Source of the DNA: an uncultured Acinetobacter sp.
GTDB lineage: Bacteria > Cyanobacteriota > Vampirovibrionia > Gastranaerophilales > Gastranaerophilaceae
NCBI GenBank assembly: GCA_900321205.1
Contig: ONVC01000022.1
Span: 1 to 37,009, forward strand
Direction: 5' to 3'
DNA length: 37,009 bases
A program made the translations under genes and the position numbers. Below the pieces are notes generated by a model. That model had not been told where the DNA came from. It ran no database searches and saw only the letters and a program-made list of their open reading frames with translations. Shown piece by piece: positions 8,147 to 17,671 of this stretch (position 1 is the stretch's first letter; the number at the start of each line of letters is the position of its first letter).

Positions 8147-8293
8147 TTATACATCCATAACAAACATTAATAAATTTTCATGGCTCTGTCTGAACTTGAA
8201 ATAATAAAGCATTGAATATTTAAGTTTTTGTGCGTTTTCAGTCTCAACAGCAGATTTTTTGTCTTTTATACTTTTTTCTAATTCCGGATTCAT
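8147..8293 (-). CDS. Small 48-residue protein, unknown
   Basis: 48 codons plus stop. An excellent AAAGGAG lies 7 nt before the ATG and directly follows the stop of the upstream gene, whose end is 16 bp away, so the two are co-translated. The peptide begins MNPELEKSIKDKKSAVETEN and is charged and helical. A Tyr/Phe-rich middle (KYSMLYYFKFRQSHENLL) and a short hydrophobic end follow. It is too short for a family call. The strong ribosome site and operon position are the main support. Confidence 0.7.
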   Translation of the reverse strand: MNPELEKSIKDKKSAVETENAQKLKYSMLYYFKFRQSHENLLMFVMDV

Positions 8294-8309
8294 ATTTTTC
8301 TCCTTTAAA

Positions 8310-9083
8310 TTACGCAACAATTCCTGTATATTCCTGTCTTAAAACAGTACCGTTATCTCTAAATTCCATATCAACCAGTAACGGTGAGTCAGATTCCCGT
8401 TCAAACACTCTTACAAAGCTGGAAGTTGAATATTGCCATCTATAGAATGCACAATGAAAATCTATATAATAACCTGTTTCAATAGGAGTAGAAAACATAT
8501 TGCGCAATGTTGCGACCATATCTTTTGAGTTACCGCTGTAACCTGAATGTTTGTACTTTTTCTTTAACTCTTTACGCAAACCGACAAGCTCTGCTGCAAC
8601 AATCTTATTTGAGTTTGGTTTTCCGTTAGCATCAACAACTTTTATTGATAAGATTTGGTCGTTTATATTGTATGTTTTTAAAACTTTAAACGCATCAGTA
8701 TGTCTTTTTTCATTAACTACATAACTGCCGTCTTCATTAACAGTCTGTATTCTTTCTTCTTTAATAACATCGTTTTCTGTTACTCTGAAATACGTACCAT
8801 TTCTGTCGACCTTGATATTAGGATTTTTTGTATCTTTTAAAGAAGCTCGGTTATCTTTTTTATTTTTACCTTCAATAATCTGATTCAGCATATAGTACTT
8901 GAGAAGCAAATTCATATCAAGCTGGCGTCCGCTTCCGCTGCTGAGATTTGTTATCATAGAATATAAATCTTCATTTTCAGTACTTATTGATTTTCTTAGT
9001 TCATTCTGCAAACCAGATATAAATTCATCCTTGTAGCCTGCATTAATTTTGTTACTCAGCATTTTGTAATAACAATTAGCCAT
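8310..9083 (-). CDS. Hypothetical protein, unknown
   Basis: 257 residues, family not recognised. Residues 1-75 are helical (MANCYYKMLSNKINAGYKDEF, a Ser/Gly-rich turn SSGSGRQ, then LLLKYYMLNQII). A charged linker follows. The C-terminal half is beta-rich, including YFRVTENDVIKEERIQTV and YYIDFHCAFYRWQYS. No signal peptide or membrane span. AAGGGAAAAACGGA precedes the ATG. The 48-residue gene follows 16 bp downstream. About 155 bp of AT-rich sequence with no gene separate it from mtaB upstream, presumably holding its promoter. Confidence 0.65.
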   Translation of the reverse strand: MANCYYKMLSNKINAGYKDEFISGLQNELRKSISTENEDLYSMITNLSSGSGRQLDMNLLLKYYMLNQIIEGKNKKDNRASLKDTKNPNIKVDRNGTYFRVTENDVIKEERIQTVNEDGSYVVNEKRHTDAFKVLKTYNINDQILSIKVVDANGKPNSNKIVAAELVGLRKELKKKYKHSGYSGNSKDMVATLRNMFSTPIETGYYIDFHCAFYRWQYSTSSFVRVFERESDSPLLVDMEFRDNGTVLRQEYTGIVA

Positions 9084-9239
9084 ATTCCGTTTTTCCCTTT
9101 TTATATATCGTATATATATAAAGTATTTAAGTTTTATAGAATTGACTTTTTTGTTTAATATTATTAAGAATTGTAAAGATAAAATTTTTAAACAGAGGAA
9201 AATTTAGCTATAACTGGATTTTAAAAAGAACTAAAAAGT

Positions 9240-10490
9240 CTATTTTTGCATTATATCTTGTGTTAACAGCACATTTTTTATGGTATTAAACTGACCTTCA
9301 TCCAAAAGTACATTTATATAATTGTCAGTAACGCCTTTAAATTTTCCCGTATGTTTATCAGGGCGTTTTTCAATAAGAACTTCTCTCGTTTTACCGATAT
9401 TGTTCTTTATAAACTCGTTAAATTTTGTTTCCGATATATTTTTTATAATCTGCGCACGTTCATCTTTCACAGATTCCGGCAAATGACCTGACATTTTTTC
9501 AGCAATTGTACCTTTTCTTATAGAATACGGAAAGACATGGATTTTTGAAAGTCCGGATTTAAGCAGATTTTCAACTGTTATTTCAAAGTCTTCATCACTT
9601 TCCCCGGGGAATCCTGCTATAATATCGCTGCCAAGAAAAGGCATGTCAAAACGAGAGTTAATATCAAATATTTGGTCTAAATAATTTTCAACAGTATAAT
9701 GACGATTCATTCGTTTTAAAGTATTATTACATGCTGATTGAAGAGAAAGATGAAAATGAGGACAGAACTTTTCGCTTGACTGTAAAAAATCCAGAAGTTC
9801 GTTTGTAATTTCATGAGGATTAAGCGAGCCTAAACGATAACGGTGAATTTTTGTTTCTTTTTCAACTTTTTTAAGAAGATGCAGTATATTCATACCGTTT
9901 TCTTTGCCCCAAAGCCCGATATGAATACCGGTAAAAACAACTTCTTTATAACCGTTTTCGGCATAACGGTTAATTTCATTTATAATAAAATCTGTATCGG
10001 CACTTCTGGATTTACCTCTGCCGAACGGAATAACACAATATGAACATCTGTTATCACAACCGTCCTGAATTTTCAGACTAATTCTAGTTTTTGTAGTGTC
10101 ATTAAGGACAACAGGACAAAACTCAGATTCAGACATCAAGTCTTTTACGGCAAAGTTCTTATTATTATCCAAGTATTCTGCTAATTTAAACTTGTCTTCG
10201 TTTCCGAATACATAATCAATAAAATCCTCTTCAAGCAGTTTATTCTTTTCAATTTGAGCAATACATCCGGTTAATACTGTTTTTAACCCGACAGAATGAG
10301 CGTGACGAAGCAAATACATAGCTTCATTATCGCTTTTGTGGGTAACAGAACATGAGTTTAGTATATAATAATCCGCATTTTCCAGTTTAAATACCTGTTT
10401 ATATCCGGAAGCAACTAATTTTTCGGCAACAATCTGCCCTTCAAATTGATTAGACTTGCAGCCCATTGATTTTAAGTAAAAAATTTTCAT
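9240..10490 (-). CDS. mtaB: tRNA (t6A37) methylthiotransferase MtaB-like
   Basis: 416 residues. A radical SAM methylthiotransferase that would convert t6A at position 37 of ANN-decoding tRNAs to ms2t6A. The N-terminal UPF0004 domain has the three cluster cysteines (about C11, C47, C76: MGCKSNQFE, NSCSVTHKSD, TGCIAQ). The radical SAM cluster is CDNRCSYC (C145, C149, C152). SDIIAGFPGE and a C-terminal TRAM-like region follow (VLIEKRPDKHTGKFKGVTDN). TGCIAQ and GCDNRCSYC fit MtaB better than MiaB or RimO. The start matches the family N-terminus, yet no Shine-Dalgarno site is visible. TATGAT/TAGAAT-like hexamers lie just upstream, so a leaderless or nearly leaderless mRNA is possible. Confidence 0.9.
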   Translation of the reverse strand: MKIFYLKSMGCKSNQFEGQIVAEKLVASGYKQVFKLENADYYILNSCSVTHKSDNEAMYLLRHAHSVGLKTVLTGCIAQIEKNKLLEEDFIDYVFGNEDKFKLAEYLDNNKNFAVKDLMSESEFCPVVLNDTTKTRISLKIQDGCDNRCSYCVIPFGRGKSRSADTDFIINEINRYAENGYKEVVFTGIHIGLWGKENGMNILHLLKKVEKETKIHRYRLGSLNPHEITNELLDFLQSSEKFCPHFHLSLQSACNNTLKRMNRHYTVENYLDQIFDINSRFDMPFLGSDIIAGFPGESDEDFEITVENLLKSGLSKIHVFPYSIRKGTIAEKMSGHLPESVKDERAQIIKNISETKFNEFIKNNIGKTREVLIEKRPDKHTGKFKGVTDNYINVLLDEGQFNTIKNVLLTQDIMQK

Positions 10491-10531
10491 AAAAAAATTC
10501 TATCATAAAATACAGTACAGAATTATATAAA

Positions 10532-10568
10532 AATAAACAGAACGCACTAAACATGCATTCTGTTTATT
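10532..10568 (-). terminator. Intrinsic terminator after the GH13 gene
   Basis: 11-bp stem AATAAACAGAA / TTCTGTTTATT with a 15-nt loop. On the minus strand it is followed by a U-rich run (TTTTTATAT). It lies about 20 bp after the GH13 stop and before mtaB. Confidence 0.75.
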
Positions 10569-10588
10569 ATTCTATTTATGATGTATTA

Positions 10589-12892
10589 TTATGCGATTTT
10601 CTTTAAAATTATCATACTGTTTGGAGCGAGCGACAGATGCTGGTTGTCATTCGAGATATCCATTCTTCCTGAGTTAGTATATCCCATTCCGCCATATTTT
10701 TCATCATCACTCGAAAATACTTCAGTCCATTTAGTATCATTACCTGGAAATCCGTAATATGAATAACTGTTGTTATGAAATCCGTGTCCGAAGTTCTTTA
10801 TAACAAGCACTTCGTCATCACCGGATTTTATATGGTGGATATGAACATTGTGATTGTTATCTTTATATGTACCTACAATGTCTCCGGTCTTAATAACAGG
10901 ATTCTTATCCAAGACATTCCGTAAATCTGTTGTATAGGCTCTCATCTGAGTCTGCAAATTTTTGAACATACCGCCCATCTTAACTCTGCCGACAACTGAA
11001 TCCGGTCTTGCGATTTCTTCAAGATAATCATATCCGTATTTTCTTATAGCATCCTGTTCAATTGAAGGATTTTCAGCTCTTTTTTCTTTTTCTCCTGCAA
11101 ATTCTCTGAAGAATTTGAAGTGAGATAAATCACCTTCATCATCTCCCTGGAAAAACATTTTCGGGCCGGGTGTTGTATAAATTGTACCAAGTATCAGCCT
11201 TTGTTTTGCTACTGCAGTTTTGAATACATCAATTAATTCCTGTTTCGGAATAAATGTATTTATTCCCAAATCCAGTTCTTTTTGGTGAAGCGTTCTTTCA
11301 TTAATATTTTCAAAATTCTCTGAAACGATAATCTCTGAAAGTTTTTGAGCAGCCTGAGCAGCTCTCTGACCTTTTTCCTGATCATCAATTCCGTTTACTT
11401 TTGTAAACAGATTAAGATGTGCAACCATATATTTCGGTATAAATCTGGTTCCGTCCCAGTTGCCTATCTCATCATGGCTGTATGCATAATGAACTCTGTA
11501 ATGAGATGTGGGCAAATATTTATCCAAATCATCAAGCATGGTAGAACAAGGATTTATAGCCATTTTTGCAACAGCATCTTTGTACTGAGAATCCCACTCA
11601 CTATCAAAACCTATACTTAAAGGAATTGCAGGTTCAAAACCTTTGTTATTTTTATCTATTGCATCATCTATCATATTGATGTTGTCTTCATGCTTAATCT
11701 TACTATTAATCCAGTAATTTGTTATAGAATGACGCTTAAAACTGTGGTCCTCAGCTATTAAGAATACATCGGGATTGTGATGATTGAGTTCCAAGACAAT
11801 CTCACGAAGCAGCCAGTCTGATTCGGTATCCTTTGTTAAATCAAATCTGATACCGTCAACTTTAAATTCGTTTGCCCACCAAAGAGCTGCATTAACCATC
11901 CAGTCTCTTACGTATTTGCTGTCCTGACCTTCATAATTCGGAATATCACCAAATTGTGCAGGACGCTTTTTGTAAGGACCTGTTTGTGATAAATAGTTTC
12001 CCTCAGGTCCGACATGATTAGGCACCATATCGATTATTACATTCAGCCCTTTACCGTGTGCATAATCTACCAGGTCTTTCAGTCCGTCAGGACCGCCTAA
12101 TTTTTCATTAACAGCAAATTTATCAACACCGTCATACCCCCATTGCTTTGAAAAAGTATTCTCAACAGGCATAATCTCAATAGCTGTTGCATTCTTTTGT
12201 TTTGCAATCATATCAATCTTAGATTTTGCGCTTTCAAAAGTTCCTTCTAACGTAAGAGTCGGAATATTAACTTCATTAATGATTAAATTTTCAAGTCCTC
12301 TTAAAGGTTTTGAAGGGTCACGTTTTATTCGTCTCGGGTCTTTTCCTTCCAGCCATTCGGTATTTTTCCATACATATTTATTTTCATCATATACAGTACT
12401 CCAGCCGTGAATATTTTCCTGTTTTTTAGCATAAGGGTCTTTTACTGTATTTAGAGTTCCGTCTTTTTGAACGACTATATATCTGTAACCGTCACCGGGC
12501 TGAACATCTACATCTTTAACTTCATAAATTCCTTCGCCTTTATTCTCCATAGGAAATATTTTTGATTGATTATCCAACGGTGATATTGCCGCAATTGCAG
12601 CAGCTGTTGTTGCAGCAGCAAGAGCTTCCGGTTTTTCAACTTTTACGGTATGATCCCACCAGTTAGTAAGTTTTAATTTCGGATTTTTAGTAACTTCAAG
12701 GAGTACGGCAATAGCATCAGAAAATGATGGCAGTTTAAAATTAGTTTTGCCATTTTCTTTTATATATTTAGCACCCCAACTTACATGTTCCTCCCAGGCT
12801 CTGCCGAACACCGGCTGTTTTTGAACATAATGATTTTTCTTCTGCAGATTGTTTTTTGCATAAGCTTCATTTCCGATACTTTGTATTTTCAT
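10589..12892 (-). CDS. GH13 alpha-glucan enzyme with N-terminal E-set domain, cytoplasmic
   Basis: About 767 residues, a retaining alpha-glucan-active GH13 enzyme. Catalytic regions: I DMVPNH (about 288-293), II GIRFD with the nucleophile Asp (~351), III LIAED with the acid Glu (~381), IV SHDEIGN with His-Asp (~473). SHDE resembles branching enzymes and trehalohydrolases (TreZ) more than plain amylases; the product cannot be set from sequence. The N-terminus carries the short PVFGRAWEEH motif. A CBM48/E-set-like domain follows (GAKYIKENGKTNFKL ... ENKGEGIYEVKDV ... GDGYRYIVV), interrupted by an Ala-rich insert (~90-105). No signal peptide, so probably intracellular glycogen-type metabolism. 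ATG at 12892 has AGGAG 8 nt upstream; the GTG 9 bp earlier would overlap that site. Confidence 0.85.
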   Translation of the reverse strand: MKIQSIGNEAYAKNNLQKKNHYVQKQPVFGRAWEEHVSWGAKYIKENGKTNFKLPSFSDAIAVLLEVTKNPKLKLTNWWDHTVKVEKPEALAAATTAAAIAAISPLDNQSKIFPMENKGEGIYEVKDVDVQPGDGYRYIVVQKDGTLNTVKDPYAKKQENIHGWSTVYDENKYVWKNTEWLEGKDPRRIKRDPSKPLRGLENLIINEVNIPTLTLEGTFESAKSKIDMIAKQKNATAIEIMPVENTFSKQWGYDGVDKFAVNEKLGGPDGLKDLVDYAHGKGLNVIIDMVPNHVGPEGNYLSQTGPYKKRPAQFGDIPNYEGQDSKYVRDWMVNAALWWANEFKVDGIRFDLTKDTESDWLLREIVLELNHHNPDVFLIAEDHSFKRHSITNYWINSKIKHEDNINMIDDAIDKNNKGFEPAIPLSIGFDSEWDSQYKDAVAKMAINPCSTMLDDLDKYLPTSHYRVHYAYSHDEIGNWDGTRFIPKYMVAHLNLFTKVNGIDDQEKGQRAAQAAQKLSEIIVSENFENINERTLHQKELDLGINTFIPKQELIDVFKTAVAKQRLILGTIYTTPGPKMFFQGDDEGDLSHFKFFREFAGEKEKRAENPSIEQDAIRKYGYDYLEEIARPDSVVGRVKMGGMFKNLQTQMRAYTTDLRNVLDKNPVIKTGDIVGTYKDNNHNVHIHHIKSGDDEVLVIKNFGHGFHNNSYSYYGFPGNDTKWTEVFSSDDEKYGGMGYTNSGRMDISNDNQHLSLAPNSMIILKKIA

Positions 12893-12962
12893 TCTACACA
12901 CTCCTATACAAATACATACGCTCGTAAAATATTATTTTGCTAATACTTTAGAACTATCCATG

Positions 12963-13859
12963 CTAATTTTCTTGCGATACGTACCCAAAATCTTTTAATA
13001 CTTTATCTTTTTTTCTCCAGTCCTTCTCAACTTTCACTTCTAAACCGAGAAAAACTTTTTTATCAACTATTCCTTCTAATTCTACTCTTGCCTGAGTGCC
13101 CACTGTTTTTAAAAGAGAACCACCCTTACCTATAAGTATTCCTTTTTGACTTTTTGTTTCACAGAAGATTGTTGCATAGATTCTGTCTATTTCTTCCGTT
13201 TCTTCATATCTTTCAACTTTTATTGCAACAGAGTGAGGAATTTCATCAGAAGTGTTAATAAGTATTTTTTCTCTTATTATTTCTTCTGCAACGGAGCGCA
13301 TGCTCTCTTCTGTTACAACGTCATCAGGATAAAGTTTTTCTCCTTCGGGAAGTTTCTTTAATATGTTACTTATTAGCGTATCTTTATTTCTCCCTGTTTT
13401 TGCTGAAATTCGAATTATGGGAACATTTTCATCAAACAGAAGTTTATAACTCATAAGATTTTCTTCTATTTTTTGCATGTTTTTAATTTTATCCAGCTTA
13501 TTCATTACTAATATCACGGGGATTTTTGCACCTTTAAGTATATTTTCCGCAATCCACTTATCACCTTTTCCGGCAGGTTCGGTGCCATCAACAAGAAAAA
13601 GAATTAAATCGGCATCAGGAACTGCAATTTTTGCTTCATCCAGCAAAAACTCACCAAGTTTATTAAGCGGACGATGAACCCCTGGGGTATCAACAAAAAT
13701 TATTTGACCGTTATCATCCGTTAAAATGCCCTTTATACGTTTTCTTGTCGTCTGAGCTTTATCAGTTGTAATTACAATTTTTTGTCCCAAAATCTGATTT
13801 AACAAAGTCGACTTTCCAACATTAGGACGACCCAATATTGTTACAAATCCACACTTCAT
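12963..13859 (-). CDS. era: GTPase Era, 16S rRNA maturation
   Basis: 298 residues, typical. Era binds the 3' end of 16S rRNA during 30S assembly. G1 is GRPNVGKS (10-17). The switch I region has TTDKAQTTRKRIKG, G3 is DTPG (57-60), and G4 is NKLD (120-123). The C-terminal KH domain shows KGILIGKGGSLLKTVGTQAR. The gene ends about 70 bp before the GH13 start on the same strand. It diverges from the large coiled-coil gene across a 162-bp region that contains three TTGTAA elements. Confidence 0.97.
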   Translation of the reverse strand: MKCGFVTILGRPNVGKSTLLNQILGQKIVITTDKAQTTRKRIKGILTDDNGQIIFVDTPGVHRPLNKLGEFLLDEAKIAVPDADLILFLVDGTEPAGKGDKWIAENILKGAKIPVILVMNKLDKIKNMQKIEENLMSYKLLFDENVPIIRISAKTGRNKDTLISNILKKLPEGEKLYPDDVVTEESMRSVAEEIIREKILINTSDEIPHSVAIKVERYEETEEIDRIYATIFCETKSQKGILIGKGGSLLKTVGTQARVELEGIVDKKVFLGLEVKVEKDWRKKDKVLKDFGYVSQEN

Positions 13860-13896
13860 ATACAGATTATATCACGAAGAACATGAGCATGACTAT

Positions 13897-13929
13897 TTGT
13901 AAAAAAGCATGGTTTGTAAATATTTGTAA
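13897..13929. promoter_or_regulatory. Candidate operator: TTGTAA repeats (10-bp spaced pair)
   Basis: TTGTAA starts at 13897, 13914 and 13924; the last two are spaced exactly 10 bp. Read on the minus strand this is TTACAA-N4-TTACAA. It lies in the divergent gap between era and the coiled-coil gene. The same 10-bp pairing occurs at 22597-22634 and 35878-35893. It resembles direct-repeat sites of OmpR/PhoB-family regulators. Confidence 0.45.
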
Positions 13930-14021
13930 CAGAATTTATAAAAAACTTTCACTCAAAGTAAATTTACGAATTAAGAAATACTTTTTAAAAATAGGGTATT
14001 AAATTATCAGGATATAATAAG

Positions 14022-15851
14022 ATGGGAATGGGTCAAAATATCAATACATTTACACCATATATAATGCCGCAGACAACGTACGGCATGATGCCTTTTAGGA
14101 CAATGCCCGGCAGCGGAGTATTTCCTTTTGGAAACGGAACTGTAAAAACTGAAACTGCGGAAGAAACAGAAGAAAGAAGAAAAAAAGAAGAAGCAAAAAA
14201 GGCAGAAGCAGAATTTTTAAAACGTCTTGAAACTATAAAACAAAATGCGGAACAAGCCAAAAAACTTCACGCACAAATTAATGAGCTGGAGCAGGAGAAA
14301 AAAGGACTTAATTTAACCGTACAACAAGGAAAAAACGGAAAAGAAACCGAAGACGGAACAATAAAAGTAAAAGAAACATGGGCAGATTATAATAAACTTC
14401 CGACCTGGAAAAAAGCATTAAGGGGTGCAAGTCATATTGTACAGGGAACATGGAAACTTGCAACAGGATTCTTTGGATATGAAACAAATCCAAAAACAGG
14501 CGAAAGTGAATGGAATTGGAAAAAATGCCTTAAAAACACAGCAATAGCAGCCGGTTGTATCGCGCTATCAGCGATTCCTTACGTAGGTCCGGTTGTAACG
14601 ACAACTCTACTTACAACAGGTGTAGTCTGCGGTACAATAGGAACGGGTAAGGGGGTATATAAAGCTATAAACGCAAAAACTCCTGAAGAACTCGATAACG
14701 CATATCAGGATATAGGTGCCGGATTAACTATAGGTGTATCTTCTGCAGTAGGTTTAAGAGGACTGGGAAAAGGCTTACAAGCATCAAGCACAGCCACAGG
14801 AAACGTTGTACGTTCAACAAGCAATAATGCAGTATCACAATTTGTTAAAGATGCAACAATAAATGTCTGGAAAGCGACATCACAGGGGATAAAAAATGAT
14901 GCCTCATCAGTTGCTGCAAATGGTTTCGGAAAAACATTCGCATCTAATTTAAAAGGTACCATACCAAAATTAGGCGAAAGTAAATTTGAAAACGCAAGAT
15001 ATGAAACAACACAAAGTATAAACGCAAGATTGAATCAAATAAATCAGGAGCTGAATAATCCGGCTATAAGTCCGATAAAAAAATCAATACTTTCAGAGGA
15101 ACGTGTGTTCCTTGAAGCACAAAAAACTGAGCTTAGAAATGTAGTAACAAAAGACGGCTGGAAATTATTAAAGAACAACTCCGAATCACAAAAAAATGTC
15201 AGAACTTTACAGGGAACATTAACCGAAATGAAGGCTAATGGCAATGCAAGTATAAACGGAAATACATACACTATGAACAAAGACAATCTGACAGCATTAC
15301 AGGAAGCATTATCACGTTCGGAGAAACTGTCTAAAGAAATACAAAATCTAGTTAAAGTCAGAACTTCAACAATGAAGAAAATGGCATTTTTGAAAAAATA
15401 TAAATCAGACGTTGAAGCATATACGGGTGTTTCAAGAAATTCCAGATTCGGCAGAATATATGATACAGCAAAAATTTCAAAATCGGATATAACAACTAAA
15501 AAAGTTATTCTGTCACCGCTTAAAGCACTTTGGGAGCTTACAATGATACCGTTTAAGCCTTGGAATTATGTACAAAGCACACCGGCAAGTACATTCTATA
15601 AAATAGAAGAAACATTTGCACCTATGTACGAAGCAGGTTTTTTAACTACCGGATTTATAGGGGATGCCATGGATATGGGTGATAAAACACTTAAAACAAA
15701 GGCTGTAACTAAAGACGAAAACGGTAATGAAAAAGAAGAAGTTATAGAAGTTACAAAAGAAACCTTGGCTCAGATGGAAGAACAAATTAAACAATACGAT
15801 GAAGCAATTGCAAAAGTACAAAACGAGCTTAATCAGATGTATCTTGGTTAA
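14022..15851 (+). CDS. Large coiled-coil protein with hydrophobic hairpin, unknown
   Basis: 609 residues, family not assigned. The first 40 residues are Met/Pro/Gly/Phe-rich (QTTYGMMPFRTMPG, GVFPFGNG). A highly charged coiled coil spans about 45-97. A Trp-rich segment then leads into a hydrophobic stretch at about 170-210 (ALSAIPYVGPVVTTTLL) with further Gly-rich hydrophobic sequence to about 255. The C-terminal half is helical and ends in another coiled coil (about 575-605). No cleavable signal peptide. It could be a membrane-associated or secreted structural protein; a tape-measure-like phage protein was considered, but no other phage gene is near. AGGA lies 10 nt before the ATG. Its stop overlaps the convergent U32 stop by 4 bp. 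Confidence 0.7.
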   Translation: MGMGQNINTFTPYIMPQTTYGMMPFRTMPGSGVFPFGNGTVKTETAEETEERRKKEEAKKAEAEFLKRLETIKQNAEQAKKLHAQINELEQEKKGLNLTVQQGKNGKETEDGTIKVKETWADYNKLPTWKKALRGASHIVQGTWKLATGFFGYETNPKTGESEWNWKKCLKNTAIAAGCIALSAIPYVGPVVTTTLLTTGVVCGTIGTGKGVYKAINAKTPEELDNAYQDIGAGLTIGVSSAVGLRGLGKGLQASSTATGNVVRSTSNNAVSQFVKDATINVWKATSQGIKNDASSVAANGFGKTFASNLKGTIPKLGESKFENARYETTQSINARLNQINQELNNPAISPIKKSILSEERVFLEAQKTELRNVVTKDGWKLLKNNSESQKNVRTLQGTLTEMKANGNASINGNTYTMNKDNLTALQEALSRSEKLSKEIQNLVKVRTSTMKKMAFLKKYKSDVEAYTGVSRNSRFGRIYDTAKISKSDITTKKVILSPLKALWELTMIPFKPWNYVQSTPASTFYKIEETFAPMYEAGFLTTGFIGDAMDMGDKTLKTKAVTKDENGNEKEEVIEVTKETLAQMEEQIKQYDEAIAKVQNELNQMYLG

Positions 15852-17626
15852 TTGTCAGGGGTTAGAACTGTCATTTCGCAATTTTTGCAATCAAATTTAA
15901 GAGGATAAATCACGTTTTTTTCGTCCTGTAAATAGAGATTTCCAGGTGATTTACACATATTAAGAGCATATTTTATACAGTGCTTTGTTCGCATAAGCTC
16001 AACCTGACGTTTGGGAAGTTTTGTTTCAAGACTCATTTCATTTACCCCCGCTCCGCATTTTTCATAAAATTCTTTTGCGGATTTATTGTGAACATTTGCT
16101 CTGTAATCAGGGGTAAACAATGAGAACTGTGCATATTTAAGCTCTTTTTGTTTTTCACGTTTATAAGACGCAAGCCTTTCTGACATAAGTTTTTCAAAAG
16201 CGTCTCTGCGAAGCCGGTTTAACTCACTTACAGGCAAAAACGGAACATCATATTTTATACTTATTTCTTTTATATAAAAATCGCTGTCACCTGTTTTGGA
16301 AAACTGTTTAACAAATGTATCATTCATTCTTTGCTGATTTTTTGCGGCCTCGCCTTCCGGCATGGCAACTGATACCGAGATACCGTCTTCATCAGTCAAT
16401 TCAATTTTATTATTTAATACGTTTACCCCCACTTCGATTTGGCGTTTAACCGGTTGCAGAAGTTCTTTTTCAAAAGCAACATCAACATTTCTGTATATTT
16501 TTGTTCCGACAGATACATTTACATTTTTGTTTGTGTAAACAGCAGTCTTATTATTACCCCTTTCGGCTTTATTTACCAAAAAGCCTTCCATTTTATCTTT
16601 GTTTAAATAACAAAGTCCATCCTGAGGATGAATATCCATGCCGGTTTCTATATAAATAACATTACCATTTACACCGCAAACTTTACCTATAAATTTTCCC
16701 TTTGATTTAGGGGAATTAGGATTAAAACAATTAGTCCTTCCTTTTAGAAAATAATCAGTAAAACCTCTGTTAAAACTCTTTTCAACATCAGGAACATAAG
16801 GGTAAATACTTTTGCCTGATGAAGATTTTTCGGAATACTTATCCAATAATTGTCTATAATAAGAAACAACGTTTTTTACGTATCCGATATCCTTAAGCCT
16901 TCCTTCTATTTTGAAAGAATATACTCCGCTGTCAATCATATCTTTTATATTGGCAGATGCGTTAAAATCCTTTAAGCACAATGCATAAGTATCTTCTTTA
17001 ACAATGTTCCCCTTATCATCAAGGATAGAATACTTTTTTCGGCATGGTTGAGCGCACTCGCCTCTGTTTGCTGAGCGTCCTCCGATAAACTGACTCAGAT
17101 AACACTGACCGCTATATGATACGCAAAGCGCACCGTGGACAAAGGCTTCAAGTTCAATATCGGGGTTTTCTTCGTGTATTTTCTTAATCTGTTCTAACGA
17201 CAGCTCTCTTGCAAGAACAACTCGTGATAAACCGATTTTATTCAAAAAAGCGACCTTTTCGGAAGTCCTGTTATCGCACTGTGTACTTGCATGGATAGGA
17301 ATGGATAAATGAAAACCGATTAGCTTATTGAGAAGTCCCATATCCTGAATAAGTACAGCGTCAACTCCTGATTTATCAAGCGATTTTATGAGCTCAACGG
17401 CTTCTACAAGTTCTTCATCAGTCAAAATAGTGTTAACCGTAACATAAACCTTAGCAAAAAACTTATGAGCATACTCAACTACTTCTTTAATATCATCTAA
17501 TGAGTTACACGCATTCTGCCTTGCTCCAAAAGATGACGCACCTATATAAACGGCATCCGCACCGCAATCAATAGCGGCAAACGCTGTTTCTTTATTTTTT
17601 GCAGGTGCAAGAAGCTCAGTTTTCAA
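15848..17626 (-). CDS. rlhA: Peptidase U32 family protein, RlhA-like 23S rRNA hydroxylase
   Basis: 592 residues. U32 family proteins of this length that carry the DUF3656-type C-terminal extension resemble E. coli RlhA (YdcP), which is needed for hydroxylation of C2501 in 23S rRNA. Visible are ELLAPAKNKETAFAAIDCGADAVYIG compressed at the N-terminus, the U32 signature region EAFVHGALCVSYSGQCYLSQ (about 161-180), and cysteines in GECAQPCRKKY. A FKIEGRLKD motif precedes the beta-rich C-terminal half. The shorter TrhP type is less likely because of the length. The start is TTG with AAAGGG 8 nt upstream. It is last in the ffh-pth-TPR run, and the preceding junction carries three GGGTAAAT-like units. 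Confidence 0.88.
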   Translation of the reverse strand: MKTELLAPAKNKETAFAAIDCGADAVYIGASSFGARQNACNSLDDIKEVVEYAHKFFAKVYVTVNTILTDEELVEAVELIKSLDKSGVDAVLIQDMGLLNKLIGFHLSIPIHASTQCDNRTSEKVAFLNKIGLSRVVLARELSLEQIKKIHEENPDIELEAFVHGALCVSYSGQCYLSQFIGGRSANRGECAQPCRKKYSILDDKGNIVKEDTYALCLKDFNASANIKDMIDSGVYSFKIEGRLKDIGYVKNVVSYYRQLLDKYSEKSSSGKSIYPYVPDVEKSFNRGFTDYFLKGRTNCFNPNSPKSKGKFIGKVCGVNGNVIYIETGMDIHPQDGLCYLNKDKMEGFLVNKAERGNNKTAVYTNKNVNVSVGTKIYRNVDVAFEKELLQPVKRQIEVGVNVLNNKIELTDEDGISVSVAMPEGEAAKNQQRMNDTFVKQFSKTGDSDFYIKEISIKYDVPFLPVSELNRLRRDAFEKLMSERLASYKREKQKELKYAQFSLFTPDYRANVHNKSAKEFYEKCGAGVNEMSLETKLPKRQVELMRTKHCIKYALNMCKSPGNLYLQDEKNVIYPLKFDCKNCEMTVLTPDN

Positions 17627-17642
17627 AACATATACCCTTTAA

Positions 17643-17671
17643 TATTTACCCTAATTTACCCGTTAACCCTA
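17643..17671 (-). repeat. Tandem GGGTAAAT-type junction motif between TPR fragment and U32 gene
   Basis: On the minus strand three units run from the stop codon: TAGGGTTAAC, GGGTAAAT and TAGGGTAAAT. Another AAAGGGTA follows as the U32 ribosome site. Confidence 0.7.

Noticed and set aside
14022..15851. The coiled-coil protein as a phage tape-measure protein and hence a prophage.
   Set aside because: No capsid, tail, integrase or lysis gene nearby, and housekeeping genes lie on both sides.
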